Shown: positions 1 through 5,683 of the stretch, piece after piece | Numbering within the stretch: position 1 is the first letter of the stretch | How the letters are laid out: each line of letters begins with the position of its first letter | Assembly (NCBI GenBank): GCA_002452695.1 | Contig: DKFA01000058.1 | Span: forward strand, 15,019-25,114 | DNA from: Dehalococcoidia bacterium UBA6808 | GTDB lineage: Bacteria; Chloroflexota; Dehalococcoidia; GIF9; UBA5629 | Direction of reading: 5' to 3' | DNA length: 10,096 nucleotides | Translations under genes and position numbers: made by a program | The notes under the pieces: generated by a model | The model's database searches: none | Told to the model about the DNA's origin: nothing | The model's input: only the letters and a program-made list of their open reading frames with translations

Positions 1-1
1 G

Positions 2-232
2 GATAACACCTACCCTACACGTACAAAGGGCGTTGTGGAAAAATGCAACTTCTGTGAGGAACGACTTGCTGAAGGCAAACAGCCGGCCTGCGTTGAAGCG
101 TGCGCAAACAAGGCGCTTATATTTGGCGAGATGAAACCGGGTACCGATATATATAAAGCTGTGTCATCGAATTTCACACTGAGACGTAAGGCTGAATTAG
201 GCACTCAGCCACAGGTATATTACATTCTGTAG
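2..232 (+). CDS. dsrO: DsrO-like periplasmic iron-sulfur subunit, 3' end only
   Basis: This is the last 76 residues of an open frame entering from the left edge. The visible part has a ferredoxin-type cluster motif, CNFC followed eleven residues later by CVEAC (CX2C-X11-CX3C). It is preceded by RTKGVVEK and followed by the hydrophobic-glycine stretch ALIFGEM, as in the NrfC/PsrB/DsrO family of four-cluster electron-transfer proteins. The stop is 8 bp before a NrfD-type membrane protein, the usual DsrO-DsrP partnership, and dsrAB lies in the same window; this context favours DsrO over other NrfC-type subunits. In the DsrMKJOP complex DsrO is exported and passes electrons between DsrP and DsrJ. 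The N-terminus with its twin-arginine signal and other clusters is outside the window, so subfamily is inferred from neighbours. A GTG at 35 is internal, because homology continues upstream of it. Confidence 0.75.
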   Translation, partial: DNTYPTRTKGVVEKCNFCEERLAEGKQPACVEACANKALIFGEMKPGTDIYKAVSSNFTLRRKAELGTQPQVYYIL

Positions 233-240
233 GTAATGAA

Positions 241-1389
241 TTGATTGAAAATATTTTCAGAGGCGGACTCAAATACTGGGCGACTATCGGCGTGCTGGCG
301 TTGCTGCTGGCAGCGGGTGCGGGAGCCTATCTGCAGCAGTTTGAATTGGGCCTCAGCATCACGGGCATGGGAAGGGACGTCTCATGGGGGCTGTATATCG
401 CCAATTTCACCTTCTTCGTCGGCGTAGCAGCTTCCGCTGTCATGCTGGTTTTGCCTTATTACCTGCATAATGAGAAGGCCTTTAAGAAGATAATTATCCT
501 GGGCGAGTTCCTGGCAGTGGCGGCCTGCCTGGTGGCAGTTACCTTCGTGCTGGTAGATCTGGGGCAGATTACACGTGTTTTCAACATGATCATCTATCCC
601 ACGCCTAGCTCCATCCTCTTCTGGGATATGGTCGTGCTTTCCATCTATTTGCTGCTCAATCTAATTATTGGGTGGATCACGCTGGATGCCGAGAACAAAG
701 GCGTTACACCGCCCGGCTGGATCAAGGCCCTGATCATCATTTCCATTCCCTGGGCTATCAGTATCCACACGGTCACGGCTTTCATCTATGGAGGTTTGGG
801 CGCCAGGCCGTTCTGGCTGACCGCTCTGCTGGCGCCCCGCTTTCTCGCTTCGGCTTTTGCCTCCGGGCCCGCTCTGCTCATCCTGCTTGCACTTACCATG
901 AAGAAATGGGGTGGATTCGATCCGGGCAAGGAGTCTTTGGACAAAGTGGCCAAAATAGTCACCTACAGTATCATTGTCACGCTGTTCTTTCTGTTGCTTG
1001 AGTTGTTCACAGTCTTCTACAGCCAGGAACCTGAGGCAATGAAACATTTCCAGTACCTGCTCTTCGGGTTGGAGGGACATTATGGCCTTGTTCCCTGGAT
1101 GTGGCTGTCTATCACGTTGATGTGTGCTTCCATCGTCGTGCTGCTCAATTCAAACTGGCGCAGAAATACAGCCGTGCTGGCCGGTGTTTGCGTGGCAGTA
1201 CTGATCGCAATCTGGATAGATAAGGGACTTGGGTTGGTTATTCCTGGCTTCATACCCGCGCAGTCCGGCGAAGTGGTTGAATATAATCCGACTCTGCCGG
1301 AGGTTATGATTATGATAGGTGTGTGGAGTCTGGGTGGTCTGGTGCTGGCCTTGCTGTATAAAGTGGTGCTGGCCGCCAGGAAAGCTTAA
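241..1389 (+). CDS. dsrP: DsrP, NrfD/PsrC-type integral membrane subunit
   Basis: This 382-residue protein is almost entirely hydrophobic, with about ten membrane segments (roughly residues 13-31, 48-73, 84-106, 125-148, 161-182, 189-220, 235-260, 280-302, 309-327 and 352-376). Family hallmarks are the N-terminal GMGRDVSWGLYIANFTFFVG segment and the PTPSSILFWDM loop, typical of quinol-interacting NrfD/PsrC/DsrP proteins. In the DsrMKJOP complex DsrP is thought to exchange electrons with menaquinone and hand them to DsrO. The start is TTG at 241: a nearby ATG at 236 runs into a stop at once, and an AGG at 231-233 gives a weak ribosome site. It follows dsrO by 8 bp and is the last gene of its operon, since the next gene is convergent and its stop lies only 7 bp away. 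Assignment to DsrP rather than another NrfD member rests on the dsr context. Confidence 0.88.
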   Translation: MIENIFRGGLKYWATIGVLALLLAAGAGAYLQQFELGLSITGMGRDVSWGLYIANFTFFVGVAASAVMLVLPYYLHNEKAFKKIIILGEFLAVAACLVAVTFVLVDLGQITRVFNMIIYPTPSSILFWDMVVLSIYLLLNLIIGWITLDAENKGVTPPGWIKALIIISIPWAISIHTVTAFIYGGLGARPFWLTALLAPRFLASAFASGPALLILLALTMKKWGGFDPGKESLDKVAKIVTYSIIVTLFFLLLELFTVFYSQEPEAMKHFQYLLFGLEGHYGLVPWMWLSITLMCASIVVLLNSNWRRNTAVLAGVCVAVLIAIWIDKGLGLVIPGFIPAQSGEVVEYNPTLPEVMIMIGVWSLGGLVLALLYKVVLAARKA

Positions 1390-1396
1390 ACCTCTA

Positions 1397-2221
1397 TCAG
1401 ACCCCGGCGTAGCTGTGCAGGCCTTCGAAGAATAGATTACCGAAGAATGTGGTCAATACAGCCAGGAAGCCGATGATTAGCAGCAGGGAGCTGCGTTTAC
1501 CATTCCAGTGAAAGAAGATCCGTGTAAACACGTAGCCCGCATAAATTATCCAGGTAACCAGGCTGGCAGTTTCCTTGGGGTCCCAACTCCAGTAGCTTCC
1601 CCACGCCGCCTTGGCCCAGATTGATCCTACAATGATTACCAGTGTCATGAGGGGGAAACCGGTCAGCACGGCCAGGTATCCAGCGCGGTCCAGCATAGCA
1701 GTGTCCGGCAGGAAAGAAATGTGGTATTTTTGCCCGCTCACCTGCAGTATGGCGGAGATAAAACCGATGGCGAACATACCGTAGGCCATGATGGCGCAGG
1801 ATACATGCAGTGGCAGCAGCCAGGTCTCCCTCAGCGCCTGAGGCAGTGGCGTATAGAGCGATGGCAGGGTAAAGGCGTAAGCAAGCAAAGCGAAGGCAAC
1901 CATGGCTCCGCCTGCACCAAAGACGCTTGATTTCAATCTCCATTGGAACAGCAAAGCACAGGCCATCACACCCCAGCTGAAAGAGAGAGAAAACTCGTAC
2001 ATAGTTGTGAAGGGGACATGGCCGGTCATGATCGCTCTATCTATCATTGCCAGCGTCAATAAAACCCATGCCAGCGATAGAGATGGTAGAGCCAGCAGAC
2101 TTGCATATGACCTACCGGGCTGGGCCAGAATTGCTGAAATGAATCCCCAAATATAAAGGATTATCGACAGCTGCAGGGCAACTATGGCTGTGACCGAGCA
2201 GATTACTTCAAATTGCGGCAA
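1397..2221 (-). CDS. ccsA: Cytochrome c biogenesis protein CcsA (haem handling, System II)
   Basis: This is a 274-residue polytopic membrane protein of the CcsA/CcmC haem-handling superfamily. The tryptophan-rich WWD motif is clear at residues 207-214 (WGSYWSWD, followed by PKETASL). Conserved histidines are visible at about 68, 139 and 269, the last within the family signature GLHSY near the C-terminus. CcsA works with a ResB/CcsB partner to carry haem across the membrane and attach it to CXXCH motifs of exported c-type cytochromes. The partner is not in the window. A TTG start at 2221 is preferred because GGAG at 2230-2227 (read on the minus strand) lies 5 nt ahead of it. It is convergent with dsrP and 11 bp downstream of the glycyl-radical remnant. 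A likely client is the multihaem cytochrome DsrJ, inferred from proximity only. Confidence 0.88.
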   Translation of the reverse strand: MPQFEVICSVTAIVALQLSIILYIWGFISAILAQPGRSYASLLALPSLSLAWVLLTLAMIDRAIMTGHVPFTTMYEFSLSFSWGVMACALLFQWRLKSSVFGAGGAMVAFALLAYAFTLPSLYTPLPQALRETWLLPLHVSCAIMAYGMFAIGFISAILQVSGQKYHISFLPDTAMLDRAGYLAVLTGFPLMTLVIIVGSIWAKAAWGSYWSWDPKETASLVTWIIYAGYVFTRIFFHWNGKRSSLLLIIGFLAVLTTFFGNLFFEGLHSYAGV

Positions 2222-2232
2222 TTGGTCTCCAG

Positions 2233-2768
2233 TCAGCAGGTGCAGGAACTGAAATCATGCAGCGTGCGCTCAATCAGTTCGTCCTTGACTGCCTCCGTCA
2301 GCTCATTGAAATAGGCTGAGTGTCCTGAGACTCTTACTACCAGAGAGTGATACTGCTCAGGGTCTCTCCTGGCCTCAATTAATATCTGTGGATCGACGAT
2401 ATTGAATTGTACCTGCTTACCGCCCGAAGCAAAAAACCTTCTTATCAGGCCGCTCATCAGCGTATGGCTCCCCGGCTTTTCATCATGATCAGGTCAAGCT
2501 TCTGCTTCAGGTCGTATCCGTTGCTGACATTGCCGTCAAAAAGGCTTGCAGTACTGGATAGTGATGCTGCTGGGCCGAGGTTGTCACTGCCGTTGCAGGG
2601 TGAAATACCGTTAGCCAGGGGCCTTCCGGCCAGCTTTACGCTCGCCAGTGCGCACGCATAGTGATTTACATAATCAGAGTGGGAGATATTATGCCTCTTT
2701 GTGATGTCGCGGCTGCAGTTTGCTGCGGAGACGGGGTTAAGCTTATTTTGGTCTGTTTGCATCTTCAT
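2233..2768 (-). pseudogene. Decayed 3' end of a glycyl radical enzyme (PFL-like)
   Basis: Two abutting minus-strand frames together look like the last 170 or so residues of a glycyl radical enzyme. The first (2768-2457) contains GRPLANGISPCNGSDNLGP, the conserved segment found about 110 residues before the end of PFL-like enzymes. The second (2457-2233, 74 residues) carries QFNIVDPQILIEAR and the radical-site motif VVRVSGHSAYF. The radical glycine is codon 45 of that frame (2325-2323, GGA), and the motif has His where Tyr or Phe is usual. The frames meet at a TGATG overlap, so the continuous homology is interrupted by a frameshift. The N-terminal 600 or so residues, including the Cys loop of the active site, are absent: the next 68 bp are AT-rich and then the DUF1254 gene begins. 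No activating enzyme is seen. This is read as a 5'-deleted, frameshifted pseudogene; the parent substrate class cannot be told. Confidence 0.8.
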
Positions 2769-2836
2769 CTGACCTTATTATATGCTCTGTTGGGATAATA
2801 ATATTAATGTCACTTTGTTATAGTTAAAAAAGCGCG

Positions 2837-3361
2837 TTATCTATACTGCTTAATCTCAACTGCGGCTTGTCTCTGGATTGCCTTCACCTCATCCATTTTA
2901 TCATCGCTTGTTACAAGGTGCCGTACCAGCAGGATGCCCTTATTGGTAGGCGATTGCACGACTACTGTGTTTTCGGGTGCGTCTACTTTTTTGCCGCGTT
3001 TTACCAGCATAAGCTGGAAAGGATTGCTCCTGATCTGCCTGTCATTAATAACGAAAAAATTGTCGGTATTATCTTGAAAAATGGAGACTGACCAGTAACA
3101 ATTTGCCGGTACGGGAGAGGTGAATAGAATGGGGGCTTTGCTGACGTCGTAGTTTACATTGGTGTAGACGAGGTCGGGAGAAGGTTGTACAACACCTCTG
3201 CTATTGGCGTCCGGACGGCGCTCACGCCTGATAGCATTGACAGGCAAGCGGTCCATAAGCTTCTTCATAAGTTGCCGGGGTATTACTGCCAGGGTAATAA
3301 AGTGGGCAATTACGGCCGAAACAAGAAAAAGGATAATGGCAATGATAATGAATGGCGTCAT
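2837..3361 (-). CDS. DUF1254-like membrane-anchored protein, function unknown
   Basis: This 174-residue protein has one N-terminal hydrophobic helix (about residues 3-25) and a soluble remainder predicted to face the cell exterior. The middle, with QPSPDLVYTNVNYDVSKAPI and then CYWSVSIFQDNTDNFFVIND, resembles the DUF1254 module, whose typical text is an N-DT-Y-x-x-x-DLS-x-GP pattern followed by a tyrosine-rich strand. The usual DUF1254/DUF1214 protein is a single chain of about 450 residues; here the modules are separate genes. The ATG at 3361 follows directly on the TAG of the DUF1214 gene, with GGAGG about 8 nt upstream, so the two are translationally coupled and probably work as a pair. 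No catalytic motif is evident and I do not assign an activity. DUF1254 is a judgement from short motifs. Confidence 0.65.
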   Translation of the reverse strand: MTPFIIIAIILFLVSAVIAHFITLAVIPRQLMKKLMDRLPVNAIRRERRPDANSRGVVQPSPDLVYTNVNYDVSKAPILFTSPVPANCYWSVSIFQDNTDNFFVINDRQIRSNPFQLMLVKRGKKVDAPENTVVVQSPTNKGILLVRHLVTSDDKMDEVKAIQRQAAVEIKQYR

Positions 3362-3931
3362 CTATTCACCCTCCGCAATAATGTGTGGCAGTTCCACCTT
3401 AGCTGGATTATTGCGTATGGAATCGCCCGGGTTATACAATCTCAGTGTAAGTACAAAACGCTTGTTGTTGTTAAGAGGCAGCCAGGCCCCCTCTCTTGGT
3501 GTATTCGAGACATAGAAGGAAAACCTGCCGTTCTCATCATACTCGACGTTGTTCATATTATAGGAATAGCGGTTTAATTCGTTGGGGATGAGGAAGTGGT
3601 CGGTACCATACAGCGTAATGCTCCACCAGCGGGCATCCGGTTTCTTACCCTCTATACGGTAAACCTTATCGCCATTCAACCAGTTGCCTTGGTCGTCCTT
3701 CCTGGCCGAGTAATATATAGTTTCTGATTGCCGCAAGGCAAGGATACCGTTCTTAGCAACGGATACACGGGTGTATGGGTCCACTTTTTCGCTGCCGGCA
3801 GCCAGGTTGGCATACCAGGGGCCATTGCCGATACTGGCCCTGGCCGAAATCCTTTTGTAGGCTTTTATTGCCGTCCAGTAGCCTGCTATAGGCCCCAGCA
3901 GTAGCGCAATCATAACCAAAATTACAGGCAT
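3362..3931 (-). CDS. DUF1214-domain membrane-anchored protein, function unknown
   Basis: This 189-residue protein starts with a single hydrophobic helix (about residues 2-20) and continues as a probably extracytoplasmic domain. The C-terminal two thirds match the DUF1214 pattern: ARWWSITLYGTDHFLIPNE, then NRYSYN, FSFYVSNTP, AWLPLNN and LTLRLYNPGD, ending in a short tail. This corresponds to the W-S-x-T-L-Y, N-x-x-R-Y-S, N/A-W-L-P and L-R-x-Y-x-P blocks of the family. It stands 41 bp downstream of the crotonase-like gene on the same strand and abuts the DUF1254 gene, suggesting one operon. The ATG at 3931 is supported by AAAGGAG about 10 nt upstream. DUF1214/DUF1254 proteins have no firmly established biochemical role; linkage to a CoA-ester enzyme here is only contextual. 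Confidence 0.75.
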   Translation of the reverse strand: MPVILVMIALLLGPIAGYWTAIKAYKRISARASIGNGPWYANLAAGSEKVDPYTRVSVAKNGILALRQSETIYYSARKDDQGNWLNGDKVYRIEGKKPDARWWSITLYGTDHFLIPNELNRYSYNMNNVEYDENGRFSFYVSNTPREGAWLPLNNNKRFVLTLRLYNPGDSIRNNPAKVELPHIIAEGE

Positions 3932-3972
3932 ATTTGAATAGCTCCTTTGGTAGTTGTAATAATCTGAATCAA

Positions 3973-4779
3973 TCAGTTGCCTTTAAATTTAGGTTGCCGT
4001 TTTTCTTTAAAGGCAGCCAAACCTTCCCTGATATCGTATCCTTCTGATATTAAAGACCGCAGTTTGCGTGTCAGCATCACGGCATCGGTTGTGCACATGG
4101 CCTGCCGTCTGACAGCCACTTCTTTCATGATACGCATGGCCAGTGGGGCATTGATTAAAATCCTGGACCTGATTAATCTCTCGGTCTCCTCCATCAGACT
4201 GTCGGCAGGTACAACGTAATTATAAATATTCAGTCTCAGCGCTTGCTCTGAATTGAAAGGTTCTCCCGTATACATGTGTTCCAGGGCCAGGTTAAGGGGG
4301 ATCTGTGTGGCCAGCACACAAGGACCGCTCGTTGATGGTATGCCCAGCCGTGCTTGTGGCCAGCCTATCACAGCATTGTCCGCGGCAATCCTGATGTCGC
4401 AGGCGCAGGCCAGCCCTGCGCCCTGTGCCAGGCAGTTTCCCTGAATGGCGGCAATTGTGGGCTTCCAGGTCGTCTGTAATAGTTCATAAAGCAGTTCAGC
4501 GGAAGTTTCGATATCGACGCCCTGTTTATCATGTCCTTCAGCTTTGGATTTGCCGGGTTTGCTTAACAATTTTTCGATAATATTGAGGTCATAGCCTGTA
4601 CAGAAGTCCTTGCCTTTGCCGGAGAGAAGGATGACCCACACATCGTCGTTATGGCCTGCATCGCTGAGGGCCTCATTCAGCTTCTCGGAGGTGTCATCGT
4701 CGATGGCGTTGCCTTTCTTCGGTCTGTTCAGCGTTATGTAAGCGACCCTGTCTTTAATCTTGTACAGTACTTTACCCAT
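3973..4779 (-). CDS. Crotonase-superfamily protein lacking the usual catalytic glutamates
   Basis: The 268 residues span one whole enoyl-CoA hydratase/isomerase fold. The CoA and oxyanion-hole blocks are recognisable: GKGKDFCTGYDL near residue 54 and IQGNCLAQGAGLACACDIR near 112, followed by GWPQARLGIPSTSG at 139-152. In true enoyl-CoA hydratases two glutamates act on water; by alignment to the rat enzyme, the first (Glu144) falls on Gly122 and the second (Glu164, in the GQPE motif) on Gln142. Ordinary hydration of enoyl-CoA is therefore unlikely. The superfamily includes isomerases, hydrolases, decarboxylases and cyclases acting on acyl-CoA. The ATG at 4779 has GGGGGA at 4789-4784 as a ribosome site. 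It is the first gene of the minus-strand group and divergent from tetR, so it shares the operator-bearing control region. Confidence 0.88.
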   Translation of the reverse strand: MGKVLYKIKDRVAYITLNRPKKGNAIDDDTSEKLNEALSDAGHNDDVWVILLSGKGKDFCTGYDLNIIEKLLSKPGKSKAEGHDKQGVDIETSAELLYELLQTTWKPTIAAIQGNCLAQGAGLACACDIRIAADNAVIGWPQARLGIPSTSGPCVLATQIPLNLALEHMYTGEPFNSEQALRLNIYNYVVPADSLMEETERLIRSRILINAPLAMRIMKEVAVRRQAMCTTDAVMLTRKLRSLISEGYDIREGLAAFKEKRQPKFKGN

Positions 4780-4891
4780 ATCATCCCCCGTAGTTGAATG
4801 GCCCTCTCGGCTCGTCCAGAGAATTTTACTACATTAATCACAGCTTAGCAGTAGCCTGTTTAAAAATTTGTGTCATTCTTTTACTGCGTTG

Positions 4892-4920
4892 TTGACTCGC
4901 AAGAAGTAATATGCTATAAA
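4892..4920 (+). promoter_or_regulatory. Sigma-70-like promoter for tetR-dsrABDN-YHS-dsrC
   Basis: A -35 box TTGACT (4892-4897) and a -10 box TATAAA (4915-4920) are separated by exactly 17 bp, a near-consensus housekeeping promoter on the + strand. An AT-rich stretch at 4858-4883 could act as an UP element. Transcription would begin near 4927, leaving a leader of about 98 nt before tetR. No other strong promoter was seen between here and dsrA, and the 17-bp gap between tetR and dsrA is too short for one. The promoter is therefore the likely driver of the whole right-hand operon. Confidence 0.6.
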
Positions 4921-4932
4921 TTATGCGAATTG

Positions 4933-4945
4933 AGAACATTGTTCT
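4933..4945. promoter_or_regulatory. Candidate TetR operator 1 (AGAACATTGTTCT)
   Basis: This is a perfect 13-bp inverted repeat, AGAACA-T-TGTTCT. It lies about 6 to 18 bp past the predicted start of tetR transcription, a position where a bound dimer would block the promoter. It shares the core GAAC-N3-GTTC with a second palindrome centred 53 bp downstream. Binding by the neighbouring TetR protein is inferred from position and from the habit of TetR regulators to repress their own genes. Confidence 0.5.
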
Positions 4946-4976
4946 TTTAATCATCCTGATCTGAACATATGAAATC

Positions 4977-4982
4977 ATTATA
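4977..4982 (-). promoter_or_regulatory. Possible -10 element of the divergent crotonase operon
   Basis: Read on the minus strand this is a perfect TATAAT. No good -35 hexamer lies at 16-18 bp, where only TTTTAT-like sequence occurs, so the call is weak. If used, transcription would start near 4970 with a leader of roughly 190 nt before the crotonase-like gene. The second palindrome (4987-4997) would then sit between the -35 and -10 positions, which fits control by the same repressor. Confidence 0.3.
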
Positions 4983-4986
4983 CACG

Positions 4987-4997
4987 GAACGCTGTTC
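4987..4997. promoter_or_regulatory. Candidate TetR operator 2 (GAACGCTGTTC)
   Basis: This second copy of the GAAC-N3-GTTC palindrome has its centre 53 bp from the first, close to five helical turns, so two dimers would lie on the same DNA face. The copies differ in the three central bases and in flanks, so they are not a simple duplication of sequence. The site lies in the tetR leader and just upstream of a TATAAT on the opposite strand, suggesting joint control of both divergent units. Function is inferred. Confidence 0.42.
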
Positions 4998-5024
4998 TCA
5001 TAAAAGCGGCCATCTGGTTTTGTA

Positions 5025-5666
5025 ATGAAACATAACACTACAAGAGACAATATCCTCAAGGCCGCCATGGCTATTTTTGCCAAGGAAGATTTTAACCGTG
5101 CCACCATGCGATCCATTGCCAAGAAGGCCAGGATCGTTCCGTCCAGCATCTATAAGTATTTTGAGAATAAGGATGAGTTGCTGGCCGAGTTGCTTGATAT
5201 CGTTGCCGAAAAAATCATAAAAGGGGCTAATGAAAATCTCTCCGGCCTTGATTCTACCAGAGAAAGGATTTATAAATTGACCTGGTATTACCTTGATTAT
5301 TACCAGAGCAGTCCCGGACTTACTTTTCTTATCTATGGCAGGAACACTTTACAACATTGGTATGAATACCGTACTATATATAACAGGGCCCGGGAGCTGG
5401 GTGATTTACTGTTGAGTATTGTTGAAGAGGGGAAGACCAGGGGTGAAGTGCGCCCTGATGTAGATCTTCACTTGGTAAGTCATATATACCATGGCGGGCT
5501 GCGTAACCTTGTCACGAGTTGGCTCTTTCATAAACAGAGTTTTAGTTTGACTGATAGCGCTCGCCGTTTCTCTGATACTATATATTACTCCATTAGTACA
5601 GGCATCGGAACAGAGAACGCTTTTATCTGTCCTTATTACAAAGAACATATCGAAAACTTGAAATAA
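5025..5666 (+). CDS. TetR-family transcriptional regulator
   Basis: The 213-residue protein begins with a TetR_N DNA-binding domain: residues 7-52 read as helix 1 (RDNILKAAMAIFAK), then the helix-turn-helix (ATMRSIAKKARIVPSSIYKYF) ending in the characteristic YKYFENKDELL. The C-terminal 150 residues form the variable helical ligand and dimer domain, rich in aromatic residues (WYYLDYYQ, HWYEYRT), with no motif that reveals the ligand. It is unlike the regulators commonly described for dsr genes. The ATG at 5025 lacks a clear Shine-Dalgarno sequence, so it may be poorly translated, as suits a repressor. It ends 17 bp before dsrA and so is probably co-transcribed with it. Two palindromes in its leader are likely binding sites. 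An acyl-CoA-type ligand is conceivable from the divergent crotonase gene, but this is a guess. Confidence 0.92.
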   Translation: MKHNTTRDNILKAAMAIFAKEDFNRATMRSIAKKARIVPSSIYKYFENKDELLAELLDIVAEKIIKGANENLSGLDSTRERIYKLTWYYLDYYQSSPGLTFLIYGRNTLQHWYEYRTIYNRARELGDLLLSIVEEGKTRGEVRPDVDLHLVSHIYHGGLRNLVTSWLFHKQSFSLTDSARRFSDTIYYSISTGIGTENAFICPYYKEHIENLK

Positions 5667-5683
5667 ATACAAGAGGTGAAAAA

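Noticed and set aside
661..1080. 139-codon minus-strand open frame inside dsrP
   Set aside because: It is antisense to a well-conserved membrane protein, has a charged low-information sequence, and no ribosome site; a shadow of dsrP.
1386..1400. Bidirectional terminator between convergent dsrP and ccsA
   Set aside because: Only 7 bp separate the stops and no inverted repeat with a T-tract was found there.
2457..2460. Programmed frameshift joining the two glycyl-radical frames
   Set aside because: No slippery heptamer or downstream structure was seen, and the N-terminal three quarters of the enzyme is missing, so decay explains it better.
2777..2782. Minus-strand TATAAT ahead of the glycyl-radical remnant
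   Set aside because: The -35 region is poor and the stretch is AT-rich, so a chance match is likely.
2820..2850. T-tract with short GCGC symmetry after the DUF1254 stop, as a minus-strand terminator
   Set aside because: Six T residues follow the stop, but the only stems are a 4-bp GCGC and a 5-bp TATAG/CTATA pair, too weak to call a terminator.
3185..3577. 130-codon plus-strand open frame across the DUF1254/DUF1214 junction
   Set aside because: It is antisense to two genes with clear family motifs and matched ribosome sites.
4838..5149. 103-codon minus-strand open frame over the control region and tetR start
   Set aside because: It overlaps the TetR DNA-binding domain in antisense and its sequence resembles no protein family.
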